Source: Wurfbainia villosa
Taxonomy: Eukaryota; Streptophyta; Magnoliopsida; Zingiberales; Zingiberaceae
Assembly (NCBI GenBank): GCA_025175895.1
Contig: CM046000.1
Span: 93,790,753 to 93,854,752 of the forward strand
Direction: 5' to 3'
DNA: 64,000 nucleotides
Part shown: in pieces, positions 47,363 through 56,976 of the stretch
Layout of the letters: every line of letters starts with the position of its first letter
Position numbering within the stretch: position 1 is the stretch's first letter
The notes under the pieces: model-generated
Told to the model about the DNA's origin: nothing
The model's database searches: none
The model's input: only the letters and a program-made list of their open reading frames with translations
Translations under genes and position numbers: made by a program

Positions 47363-48636
47363 TGTTAGGGCAATCTCTTGCCATGATAAGGTTTTGATGT
47401 GTGTGGCAAAGGGTTTAAGTTAGTTTGCTATGTTGATTTGATATGTGCGTTGAAGTCATGCAGGACTTAGTAATTCGCACATGGAGCCTTGGCGGGTTCA
47501 CCACTCACAACCTCGTGCCTGAGTCGGAGAAGGAGCATTGCAGAGCCGTGCGCTTGATGCTGTCGAGGGACTGCCGGACGAGATGACTTGAAGCGAAGCC
47601 AAGAAAGCAGACTTCGGAGGCATGAGACGAGAAGGAGCATTGCAGAGCCGTGCGCCTAATGCTGCCGAGGGACATGGCCGCGGACGAAGAGATCTTCGGC
47701 GAGGGACTTCGAGTGAGATGAGAGAATGAGTGAAATGTAAGTAGCTCATTAGGTGAACTTGGCCGAATGGCTGAGTGTCGGAAACTTGACCGCAAGGGTT
47801 AAGGTTTATCCGACCGCCGGAAGCTCAAACTAATGTTAAGTTTGAGTTTCACACGGCATCAGTCGACTGCCATGGAATGGCAGTCGACTGCTCTGAGTCG
47901 ATTGGGTTCGACTGGTGTCTGACTCATGGGCATTTGGCCCAAGCAGTCGACTGCCATGGACTGGCAGTCGACTGCTGTCGACATCAGTCGACTGCCAAGG
48001 GACGGCAGTCGACTGATGGCACTGTGCACGGGCACAGAATGGAGTCGACCTCGTTGAGGACTCGACTGATTGACATCAGTCGACTGATGGGTGCCATCAG
48101 TCGACTGATGCCAATACCGTTGGATGGAATCCAACGTGGAAAGCGGCCGTTATTGGGCAACGGCTACAGGACCAGTCGACTGATCGAGGGCATCAGTCGA
48201 CTGATCCTGTGTCAACGGGAAGAAACCCTCTTCCTCTATAAAAAGGAAGAGGATGGGGCTTTGGGAGGCTAATGCTTGAGCTCTAAACTTCTCCCAAAGT
48301 GCCATACACGATTCCCTACTCTTCTTACTTGCTTTATTTCCATTCTATTGTAAGAAGAGAGATTGTAAAGAGGTTACCTCCACCTAGCTTTGTGCAAAGG
48401 AGAGATCTAGTGGATAGATTACGGAGTGATTCACCGTGGACGAATCGGACCGTGGATTAGCGGCGTAGCCGTGAACCACGTTACATCTCGTGTTTGTATT
48501 GCTTGTTTATATTTTGCTTGTCTTTATTTATATTTGCATATTCCGCTTGCGCTAACGTTTTGTAGACAAGCAAAATACGACATCCTACGACAAAGGGCTA
48601 TTCACCCCCCTCTAGCTGGCCAATCGATCCCTAACA
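47363..48636 (+). mobile_element. H right arm: 3' LTR, with the richest palindrome array
   Basis: tgttagggcaatctcttgcc to ccaatcgatccctaaca. It carries about ten exact CAGTCGACTG palindromes between 47855 and 48205. TATA box tataaaaa at 48237-48244. Followed by the gagtt duplication. Confidence 0.92.
47855..48205. repeat. CAGTCGACTG palindrome array
   Basis: About ten copies of the 10-bp palindrome, usually extended by inverted flanks (atCAGTCGACTGat, gcCAGTCGACTGcc-type). They lie upstream of the TATA box in U3, where LTR regulatory repeats are expected. The same motif occurs in S2, S3, A, L1, L2 and the 3' UTR of H. Confidence 0.85.
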
Positions 48637-48641
48637 GAGTT

Positions 48642-49010
48642 GACTTAGGAACAAATCCCTCTTGGCTATACGAGAGTCTCTGGTACCCTCGTGCAGCTCA
48701 AGTAGTTTGTTCCATAGGTCTTGTGCACTGCTGAAAGGACCAATTTATTAAGTTGTTCCTTTACCAGGCTGCACTGTAATGTTACAGTAGCTTTAGCATT
48801 AGCCTGTGCCTTGTGTTTTTGCTCAATTGTCTAAAGAGCATACCCTAAGAATTTACCATCATCATCAACAGGAGTAATGAACCCCTCCGTAACGGAGAAC
48901 CACATTTCTATCTCAGTCATGAGATAGTACTCCATCCGACTTTTTTAGTATTCGAAATTCGTTCCATCAAAAAAATGGAGGTCAGTTTGTACTGTAACCC
49001 TCTTGCATGG
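48642..49010 (-). pseudogene. Element C gag, N-terminal part
   Basis: Minus-strand remnants of the capsid: an entry region near 48990-48930 shifted by indels, EIEMWFSVTEGF, then NKLLELHEGTRDSRIAKRD leading directly into the piece at 39045 once H and one gagtt are removed. Several frameshifts and stops. The exact start codon cannot be fixed. Confidence 0.72.
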
Positions 49011-49051
49011 TTATGACTCTAGGGTGGTTAAACCGGGTAATTAGAGCCCTG

Positions 49052-49063
49052 ACTCTGATACCA
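49052..49063 (-). other. Primer-binding site of element C
   Basis: actctgatacca on the plus strand, the complement of tggtatcagagt, two bases from the 5' LTR. It matches initiator-Met tRNA except for the final base. Confidence 0.85.
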
Positions 49064-49065
49064 CT

Positions 49066-50994
49066 TGAAATGATCGGTACATGCAAGAGGGGGGAGAGTA
49101 CTTTTTCAAAAATAAACAAGTTCACGCAAAGGAAATTCAACTTTAAGAGAGTAGTCACGAGCAAAAGCATGAAGAACACAGATAAAAAGATGCAGTCGAT
49201 ACTTAACAAAAATGCGACGAATATGAACAAGTGTATGAAATGAAAACCCAGCACAAGACAAAATATAAAGCAAAAATAGGATACAGTCGATTTTTACTTG
49301 GTTCACAACTCTCTCCTAGAGATGCTAGTCCAAGGCCTACCACTATCTTTCCTCCTTTTCAAAGCCAAGCTTCGAGGGTGGAGAAAACTTCTTAATGAAT
49401 TATAGATTACAAATTCAACAGAAATATGAATTTACGTACAGGAATCTGAATATGATCAATAAAATAAATAAGGAACTTTACTGTTATATCGAGTCATTGC
49501 TACCCTTTGTCCTTGTTGTGATCAGAACAACTTTATCGTGATGAGAGCTTCCAAGAGAGGGGCCAGAACCACCAAGAACAGAGGAAGGGGACGACGCTGT
49601 GTTCACAGCCTGTGGAATGATCCAGAAGGGACGTTGCCGATGTTTAGGTTGTGAGCAAGTAATCGGCACAGTGAAAGCAGTAAGCACGAAGTCATTCTGT
49701 TGCAACGCAGGAAGAAGGTATGAAGAACCAGTTGTCGCGGCGGAAGCAGAAAGCACGAAATCATTCTTTGGAGCAAGAAGATGCACGAGCCAGTTCATCA
49801 TTTTTCTGCGTGAGCGAAATAAAAACCTTGATCTTTCCTCTGATCTCCAATCTCGATCGCACACCTATCCCTAAACCTCGGATCCCATTCAAACCCTCTA
49901 CGAAATCCTTTCCCAACCGTAGGATTTGTTAGTCGTTTGAAGAGACACCGGTAGAAATCGACCACACATCGAAACAGAGAAATTTTCTCGTCGGAATCGC
50001 GACGTCGATTCCCAACAGTTGAGGCGGCAGTCGAGCTCGCCTTGCGTCTGTGTGATTTTTTCGAAGGCCAGTCGAGGGGCTGGCTTGACTGCTTATGTTA
50101 AATGTCGAGGTTTCCTCTACTGCAGTCGAGGCGCCAATCGGAGCTCCCTTGCTTTTGTTCGCTGCAGCCAATGATCATTCGAGGTGTCGACTCAACTGCA
50201 CCAGCCGAAGCGCCAGTCGAATCCGCCTCGCATCTATCGGCTTCTTTCATAGGCCAGTCGAGTCGCTGACTGATCGCTGCGGAATCGCCAATGAGTCCGC
50301 CTCTGCTCGCTTTAGTATCGGGCCGAGGCGCGTTCGATCGCCTCCCGAAGAGCCGATCGAGGTGCCGACTTGACTGCAACTTCTTCTGCAGTTGTCGAGC
50401 TCCATTTGCTCCTACTGGTTGCTAACTGAGATCAATCGAGTCGTTGCCTCGACTTCCCCTTGGCCAGTCGGCAAATTTGTCGACTGCTGAATATAGTAAG
50501 GGCAACAGTTGAGGTGTCAACTCATTGTTGTCCTTATGACCTATTGTTTCAGTCAACTCTAAGACTGAAGCACGTCTAGTAAAGACTCTACCCAGAGACC
50601 TTTTACCTGCCAAGACTCCGGCCTCCAACCATTCTTGGACTTTTCACCTTGCCACTTCCGCAAGGAATTTTCTGCCTGCCAAGGAATTACCCATCTCGGA
50701 CTTTTCACCAAGGTCGACCCTTGGATTTCTCATCTGCCAAGGAATTACCCATCTTGGACTTTTCACCAAGGTCCACCCTTGGATTTCTCATCTTTCAAGG
50801 AATTACCCATCTTGGACTTTTCACCAAGGTCCACCCTTGGATTTCTCATCTGCCAAGGAATTAACCATCTTGGACTTTTCACCAAGGGTCCACCCTTGAA
50901 TTTCTCACTTTCCTAGACCTTTGTTTACTTAAACCTTTGTTTACTTAAATGTTTGTCAAACACTAAAACATAACTTGGAGCATCAGCTCCAACA
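49066..50994 (-). mobile_element. 5' LTR of element C
   Basis: tgaaatgatcgg at the U5 side to catcagctccaaca at the U3 side. It aligns with 17538-19344. It has four units of the roughly 60-bp CCAAGG repeat against two in the other copy. At 50270-50365 its TCGA inverted repeats are replaced by gatcg-type strings. Confidence 0.9.
50665..50905 (+). repeat. About 60-bp tandem repeat, four units, in LTR of C
   Basis: Unit: tgccaaggaattacccatc, then ttggacttttcaccaagg, then tccacccttggatttctcatc. The copies differ by a few substitutions. It is open on the plus strand as a repeating peptide, which I consider a by-product of the period being a multiple of three. Confidence 0.88.
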
Positions 50995-50999
50995 TTACT

Positions 51000-51844
51000 G
51001 GCAGTTAATTGCCAAGCCATTTCCTACAATTGAACACCAGTCGAGTCCGAGCAATTGATGCCATAATCCAGATCATTCTTTGCCAGTCGACTCGTTGCCA
51101 AGTGTCAAAAACACTTGACCCCCTAATATGAGGTTTAACCCCAAGTATGATGCCCTCATATTTGTTAGACCTTAGCCTAGACCTAAGCCTTCTAGCCACC
51201 TCTGTCAGTCTCACGCTTATCGGATCCCTCTAAGTCATCCATATACTAGCCTTCAGGTGCTTCTATCGGCTATTGTCATGCTAAGCTAATCTACACTGTC
51301 AAGGCACATTGGGCTTATGCTGTCAAGACTCCCGCTTAGACTTTACGCTGCCAACCGTTGGACTTATACTGCCAAGACTCCCGCTTGGACTTTATGTCGC
51401 CAATATCACCCCTTGGACTTTCCTTGCTAACCCATATTGGACTTTCCATTTTCCAAGACTCAAGCTTGGACTTTCCCTTGCCAAGACCCATGTTTGGACT
51501 TTCCATACCAAGTACTCATGACTTGGACTTTCCCTTGCCAAGACCCATGTTTGGACTTTCCATGCCAAGTACTCATGACTTGGACTTTCCATTGCCAAAT
51601 GTCCCACTTGGACTTCTCTATCATATGGTCAACCCCATGTCAACCATATAGTCAAACAATGGTCAAACCATCGTCAAACATCAAAATATCACTCGTGTCA
51701 AACTTGAGTCCGATCAATCATGACCCGGGTCGATTACACCAATAATCTCTCCAAAACATTGTCAACATCAATGTCAAACATCAAAACACTACTTGAGTCC
51801 AACTCGAGTCTGGTCAATCGTGACCTGGGCTGATTGCACCAACA
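51000..51844 (-). mobile_element. 5' LTR of element A, U3-side part
   Basis: Continues 17537 after element C and one ttact copy. It matches 3920-4670 of the other LTR, including the CCAAG/TTGGACTT array (51327-51620), here with more units. Two LTR-end copies are present (51731-51744 and 51831-51844), as in the 3' LTR, followed by gagtg. Confidence 0.87.
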
Positions 51845-51849
51845 GAGTG

Positions 51850-52673
51850 CACGATACTTAGGAGACCTAGTTGACTTGAGCAGTCGACTAAGGTTTTGAT
51901 CCAATCGACTGGTCGTGTAGTCAATTGAAGCTCGACTACGACCATTGGTTATGGCAGTCGACTGGCCACTATAGTCGATTGTTATGGTTGAGTAGTCAAC
52001 CAAAATTAAGTGGTCAGGGCACAGAAGATTTTGCAGTCGATTGCTAGCTTATAGCAATCGACTGCTAGGTATGTGCAGTTGACTGGTTGGGTCGAATCTA
52101 ACGTGGATTAGTCCGTTGTGAGATAATGGTACTATGGGCAGTCGACTGATGGGTAAGAGCAGTCGACTGCTAAGAGGAAATCTAGCTGTGCGAAGTTGTA
52201 AAAGGAGCTCGACAGGAAGAAGGGAAAAGTCGATTCTTGAGCATTTGGGAGGGGTTTTACTATTGCATTCCAAACCTCTCAAGGCATTCAAAGCAACCAA
52301 ACAAGCAAGCAATCAAGAGAACATTATTATAAAGTATTTTTCACTTGTTCTTATATTTACTTCTATATTTCTTGTATTTGGTTGTTGTAATCTTATTGTA
52401 AGAGGTTTTCTCCACCTCAAGTGTATTGCCAAGGAGGGGACAAGGTTTAGTGGAGTAGATACTAAAGTCCGACCGTGGAGTAGAAACCATAAGTTTCGAA
52501 CCACATAAAAATTATTATCTTGTGTGTGTGTTTTCAAGTTTCATATTTGTTTGTATTTGTATTTTGTATTTTGCTGCATACTAACAAATTGAAGATGAGC
52601 ATGAATGTGATCGAACAAAGAAATGGTAAAGACACTATTGATCTCCCTCTAGCGCATCCAACGGTCCCCAACA
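51850..52673 (+). mobile_element. L2 (right part): plus-oriented LTR
   Basis: Resumes after element A with cagtcgact-type repeats (51875-52170), then the R/U5 blocks aaaccataagtttcgaaccac and gacactattgatctccctctagcg. It ends ccgtccccaaca-like at 52673. No PBS follows, so it is solo or terminal. The right flank caagc does not match the left flank of L1. Confidence 0.65.
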
Positions 52674-53719
52674 CAAGCTACCTTCCCTTGCAAATAAAGT
52701 ACAATAGCAAAAATGAAAATAAAAAATATGAACAAGTACACTGGCACTTAGAAGATCTAAGTTGGAGCAAGGAGTGTCGAACTTGTGGAGTGTTGGCATG
52801 ATGGAGTTTTTATAGATGAGGAATGATGGCGACAACACTTCAGAGCAGTAGAAATGTTGTCTTCGGAGTTGACCCTCCATTTCTTTTATAATCCACTTCC
52901 AGTGACCTAAACCACCCTCTAGTTGACTCCATATCAATCCGTTAATATGGTATACTGGCCTTTCCAAGTGCTTGGACCTAGTCCAGTCGACTTCAAGACA
53001 GCTAGCTCCACTCCTCCGCAGTTCTGGAATTTTCCTATCCCAGTCACTTGGACCCGGTCCAATCAATTGGAATTCCTTCCATCTCGATCAAAAGATCTCC
53101 AGTCGAATGATAGCTCGCTTGCCAACTCGGCATCCTAGTCGTCTGGACCTGATCCAATCGACTAGGTCTGAGACGCTTAGACTTTGTCCAGTCGCCTGGA
53201 GACCTACAACACAGAGTTAGCACAAAACATAGTATAATATCACTTGGAAATAGTAATATTATATGATTTCGACTTCTAAGTCTAACAGGGACCCTATGTC
53301 GGATCGATGCTTACCTTGTCCCCAAGTGAGGGCTCGGTCTCACCTCTCCACTCGAGAGCTTACTTGCCGACTATCCAGCCGGTCTTACCTTGCTTGACAT
53401 CTGATCTGACCCACCAGGTCTTCATGCTAGTAGTCTAGTCTCCCTGATCCAGCTAGGCTTCTTGTCGATTGTTTGGTCTTCCTGACCCAATCGATCTTCT
53501 GCCAGATATCTGGTCCACTCGACCCATCTGGACTTCATGTCTGGTATTCGATCCTTCAGATCTATCAAGACTTTTTCCTAGTGTCTAATCAACACGACCT
53601 ACTAGGACTTTTCTGTTAAGCCTGCACACTTAACACATACATCAAAACCCAATTGATTCCTAACTTTAAATCATGGTTCATACATCAAAACTTGGGAGTG
53701 GTGCTCTCTGCATCAACAT
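52674..53719 (-). mobile_element. L3: truncated LTR remnant
   Basis: On the minus strand it begins tgttgatgcagagagcacc (at 53719). It has TCGACT/agtcgaatg motifs and a TATA-like ctataaaaac near 52815, then is cut by L2 before its U5 end. It resembles the other Sirevirus-type LTRs in layout but no partner is present. Confidence 0.5.
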
Positions 53720-54186
53720 ACTGGCATCTGTTCTTATTGATTTTTGTGACTATTTGCCTTTGTAACTTAACTTGAACGAGTGGGAGATGTTAGAATTACT
53801 GCACGTGAAGCAATTACCATTATGTGTAGTCATTAATGCATATGGTGCAGTCACTACTTTGAGCAGTTATGAACATAGTGGTTTCTTGCCTATAAAGAAA
53901 GGTGTCTAAGTGAGAAGAGAGGGAGAGAGATCAATCTCTGTGGAAGCTCTGCCAAATTCTTTCCAAGACTGTGTCTAAAGAAGAGAACATCTGAGACACT
54001 GTGTCGAAATTTGGTTTGTGGAATTGTGAGGAACTTTTTGATCTTGTAATCATTCTTCTGACAATAAGTGACAGGTCTTCTTTGTGAGGAACAGATCAGT
54101 AGTTCAGTTAAGGAATCGACAAACTCAACTGTAAGATGTTTACAGTTTATTGATATATATAATAATTCATGCAATTACGAATTACA
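53720..54186 (+). mobile_element. 3' end of another Copia element: PPT and LTR-like sequence
   Basis: A short internal stub ending gtaacttaacttgaacgagtgggaga (PPT-like gagtgggaga) is followed at 53790 by tgttagaattactgcacg, a typical LTR start. The LTR probably ends near 54186 (aattaca). With no second copy the boundary is uncertain. A TATA-like cctataaagaaagg lies near 53890. Confidence 0.5.
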
Positions 54187-54429
54187 ATAGTGAGGTCCCC
54201 ACTCGGCCCTCGCTAGCTTTCTTAATAACTGAGAGTCATCACAGATTTGTAGAGCCCTTCCCTTTAATATCTGTAGAGGAGAGATATAAGGTTAATAACG
54301 AGGAAGGGTAGGTTGGGGAGGAAATGGGGCCTCCATGCAACATACTGGGATCTTGATAGGTACGGACTCTCATTGTTCAAGGTGGGCCTTTTGAGTATTC
54401 TCCATTTTGATGCATTTTTTTAGATTGGG
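54187..54429. other. Uncharacterised sequence left of the Gypsy gag fragment
   Basis: No frame or recognisable element ends. It may be the 3' continuation of the decayed Gypsy gag that follows. Confidence 0.3.
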
Positions 54430-54840
54430 TGAGAAGTTCATCACATTCTTGTAGGGGTTTCTTTACTAACGAGTGGAAAAAATCCCCCTTGCAAAAGCCC
54501 TATGCAAAGACACTCGTCTTTCCAACACCGATGAGGGTATCTCCAGTGCATCTCAAATAAACCTTTGTATGTATTCCCATAGAAATTCTTACAGGGTATG
54601 TTTGAGATTGAATAAACTGAGAGGAGAAAGTTGATACTGTTTGGATCATGAAAAATGGCGAGAGAACAGTGCGACAAAGTCATCGATCAACTAAACATAT
54701 ATGGGTGATAGGGTGTTGAACCATTTCTACATGGGCCCAACCAAGGCAGTGACAAATATGCGATATTTGACCCCTTTTGAATACTAGTGTAGGAGGGTAG
54801 AGTTCTCGAAACAACCCAAGTGTTCCTCTAGGTCCATGGT
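54430..54840 (-). pseudogene. Ty3/Gypsy gag fragment, heavily decayed
   Basis: The minus strand reads DLEEHLGCFEN, then KWFNTLSP, DDFVALFSRHF, LFNLKHTL, EYIQRF, RAFARGIFFHSLVKKPLQECDELL. This is the Retrotrans_gag core of plant Gypsy elements (WFNTL, YIQRFN and FF-SL-KPP blocks). At least six in-frame stops. No RT or integrase is left nearby. It is a different superfamily from the nest and older. Confidence 0.78.
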
Positions 54841-55465
54841 GCTATTTGCTAATATACGGTGGATGGAAATGAGAGGGCAACTCCTCCTTTAAAATGTTGT
54901 CTGAAAATGACATCTATCATGGGATCACCCTTTTTAGAGGAAATTACCAAGGAGTATTCCTCCTCTTCTTCATACGACCAATGGAAGTAGCTCTTCTTGA
55001 CCTTTGAGTCATTAGCTCTCAAGTGGGTGCGACCTCCATTAGAGATATCTCCTCACTCCCTTGTCCTTTGGGGAGGCTCATCTGTGTTGGAGAGTCTCCC
55101 TGACTACTATTGCCACCATTCAAAAGATTTATTCCCAAGAAATAGAACCTCCAATGGCTTTCACCGCCACCAGGAGAGGTGGTTGTCATTGTTCCTTCAA
55201 TTCTTTTACGTGAGGGCCAATGATTGTTTTCTGAGTGCTTACCATCGTAACCTTTCATTCGAGTTCCTATAGACGGTGCTAATTTAATGGTTCTCTCTTC
55301 GTGCTCGAACACTTTCCTTCCCCTCTTTCGGAGATTCGACCTTTACCTCTTTTGGAGATTTGACCATTAACCTGAACGACTCAATACTCGAGCAGCTCAG
55401 CAACCTTGGATGTTAATAAGAAATTCAGCCTATGACCGAACGATTAAATGACTCTGCACGTTAAC
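54841..55465 (-). other. Probable upstream gag or leader of the Gypsy remnant
   Basis: One minus frame is open for about 97 codons (55312-55019) with no motif that I recognise. It lies where the N-terminal gag region would be, so it may be part of the same remnant. Confidence 0.3.
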
Positions 55466-55607
55466 ACTCATCAACAGATGCCAACATGGTTGGTGTGACT
55501 ACTTTGGTAAACAAGTCAGCTTCGGGCTGAAGCAGAACTCATCAACAGACGCCAACATGGTTGGTGTGACTACTTTGGTGAACAAGTCAGCTTCGGGCTG
55601 AAGCAGA
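55466..55607. repeat. 71-bp tandem duplication
   Basis: Two adjacent copies (55466-55536, 55537-55607) of actcatcaacaga...gctgaagcaga, differing at two positions. Likely slippage within the Gypsy remnant. Confidence 0.92.
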
Positions 55608-56049
55608 AAGGCTCATAGAAAAGAAAGACTCAGACACAAGAAAAATACCATACCTCAGCATCGCTGACCTTTATATAGGTGAACGAATGAGGGTCCACAT
55701 GAAATGCCACGTCTACCATAAGTTGGTTGCGGCGGTGAAGAGGAGTCGTTGCGCCCAAGAGATTATGGAATCTACATTAATCACTCAACTATTTCAGATT
55801 AATAGTTAATTCACACATTACGTACTTAAATGAGCTTTTACGATTGTCAACTATCTTAGTATAAATTGTCAAAGGTTAAAACCAAAGATGAAATCCATCT
55901 AGACACGACGTGAAAGATGCTACCCAAACAGAAAAGGTCTCAGGTGCATCACATATCAAATTCTTGTATCTTTTTTTAGAGTAAACTTTTCACACTATCT
56001 ATTTATAGAATGAACATATTTAAATTTTGTTTATTTACCAAGTTACTTA
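55608..56049. other. Intergenic, no feature seen
   Basis: Mostly unique-looking AT-rich sequence. No frame, no LTR termini. Confidence 0.4.
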
Positions 56050-56334
56050 GGGAGTGTTTAGTAGGCGATTTTTTTTTTCGTTTTTTTTTTGAAAAAAAAC
56101 GAGAAAACACGTTTGGTTGGTGTTTTTCATCTCCATTTTCTAGAAAATAAAAAGAGCGTTTTTTTGAAAACTGAAAAATACAAAAAAAATATTTTCTGTT
56201 CCTATTTTCATTTTTCAAAAAATAAAAGAGTATTTTTTGAAAAATTGAAAAATATAAAAATTTTGTTTTTATTTTTTAGAAAAGAAAAATAAAAAATAAA
56301 AAATAAAAAATTCTCCATGAACCAAATGCTCTCT
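56050..56334. mobile_element. Tourist-like MITE (PIF/Harbinger type), TSD TTA
   Basis: Termini gggagtgtttagt and accaaatgctctc are imperfect inverted repeats (9 of 13 matching), flanked by tta at 56047-56049 and 56335-56337. This target and the terminal pattern are typical of Tourist elements. The interior is A/T homopolymer-rich and non-coding. Confidence 0.65.
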
Positions 56335-56337
56335 TAA

Positions 56338-56976
56338 AATTTTCCATTTAACGAAGTCATTAAAAAAACTATTAAAAAAAATAAAACAGTGCTCTTATAT
56401 TTTTATTTCAAATTTTTTTTTTCTAATATTAATGTGTTATTTGTTGCGGAACTGATGCCACGTATAATAGTTATATTATAACTGCTATAATATGTCATAG
56501 AAATCATTTTTATTTTTAGTTAATTTTATTTTAAAAAATTTACATAAAGTATTTTCATATTAAAAGAAATTTTTTATCATTTTGATTAAAATTATTTAAT
56601 TTTAATTTAAAAATGTGCAGTGCAGAATTGCTGCAGTGGGTAAAAATCAATATAGGATGTTGGCTCTTCACTGTGTCTAGACATCGATAGGAAGAAAAAT
56701 TTATCGTAATTTATTTCTTCTTTCTCCTTGCTGTGGGACCGACGGAAGAGAGGGAAATTTTCCCTTGCAGAGTAATTAATGGGCTGGGGGAGGCTTATAC
56801 GGCCCAAAAGATTAATGGATGCGGAGCCTAATTAAGGTTTCTTTAGCAGGCGGGTTTGCGTTCTTCTGAGGTGAAAAGGGACAGCAAGCGTCCGTGTCCG
56901 CAGAGAAGGGCGAGGCTGGTTTCCTAGGGTTTCGTCGTCGGCAGGGTCTATCTCTCGCTTTTGATCTCGGTATATC
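56338..56976 (+). promoter_or_regulatory. Probable promoter and 5' UTR of the host gene
   Basis: AT-rich to about 56620, then GC-richer toward the start codon. I cannot fix a TATA box or start site. The stretch 56840-56976 looks like a 5' leader. Confidence 0.4.

Larger units (their letters stand above)
39051..48636. mobile_element. Element H: head-to-head double gag-only retrotransposon, one TSD gagtt
   Basis: A 9586-bp insertion in the gag of C, flanked by perfect gagtt at 39046-39050 and 48637-48641. Removing it restores the C gag frame (SQLQNF). Inside, a minus-oriented copy (3' LTR 39051-40288, 3' UTR, gag 43286-41572, PBS, 5' LTR 43350-44539 missing its last six bases) is joined to a plus-oriented copy. 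The second copy lacks 5' LTR, PBS, leader and the first roughly 58 gag codons (gag from 44540, 3' UTR, 3' LTR 47363-48636). So the outer LTRs are inverted and both end in U5. The arms differ at many residues, so they are two separate source copies. No pol is present. Confidence 0.9.
17538..50994 (-). mobile_element. Element C: Sirevirus-type Copia with env-like ORF, TSD ttact
   Basis: Ends are homologous LTRs 17538-19344 and 49066-50994, with perfect ttact duplications at 17533-17537 and 50995-50999. Minus-strand order is 5' LTR, PBS (49052-49063), gag, protease, integrase, RT, RNase H, env-like ORF, PPT, 3' LTR. Without its guests D and H it is about 11.5 kb, a normal size for a Sirevirus with the extra ORF. 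Gag and protease share one frame with several stops. There is a frameshift in integrase and two in RT, so it is dead. Confidence 0.92.
3148..51844 (-). mobile_element. Element A: gag-only LTR retrotransposon, TSD gagtg, hosting B and C
   Basis: The two ends are related LTRs (3148-4670 and 16784-17537 plus 51000-51844), flanked by perfect gagtg duplications at 3143-3147 and 51845-51849. On the minus strand the order is 5' LTR, PBS, gag, about 1.8 kb without coding sequence, PPT, 3' LTR. Without its two guests (B and C) it is about 6.7 kb. There is no protease, integrase, RT or RNase H, so it fits the non-autonomous class called TR-GAG. The PPT style and the twin-zinc-knuckle gag suggest that a Copia (probably Sirevirus) machinery moved it; that is inference. 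It is the oldest inserted element whose two ends can both be seen. Confidence 0.85.

Noticed and set aside
47855..48205. Regularly spaced palindromes resembling a CRISPR array
   Set aside because: Repeats are 10-bp palindromes with irregular spacing in a plant LTR, not 25-40 bp direct repeats with unique spacers.
50635..50916. Repeating plus-strand peptide in the LTR of C
   Set aside because: Translation of the 60-bp LTR repeat; no start context or domain, and the other LTR breaks the frame.
279..52673. L1 plus L2 as one composite insertion like H
   Set aside because: No matching target duplication could be found (aaaat on the left, caagc on the right), so I list it only as a possible parallel.
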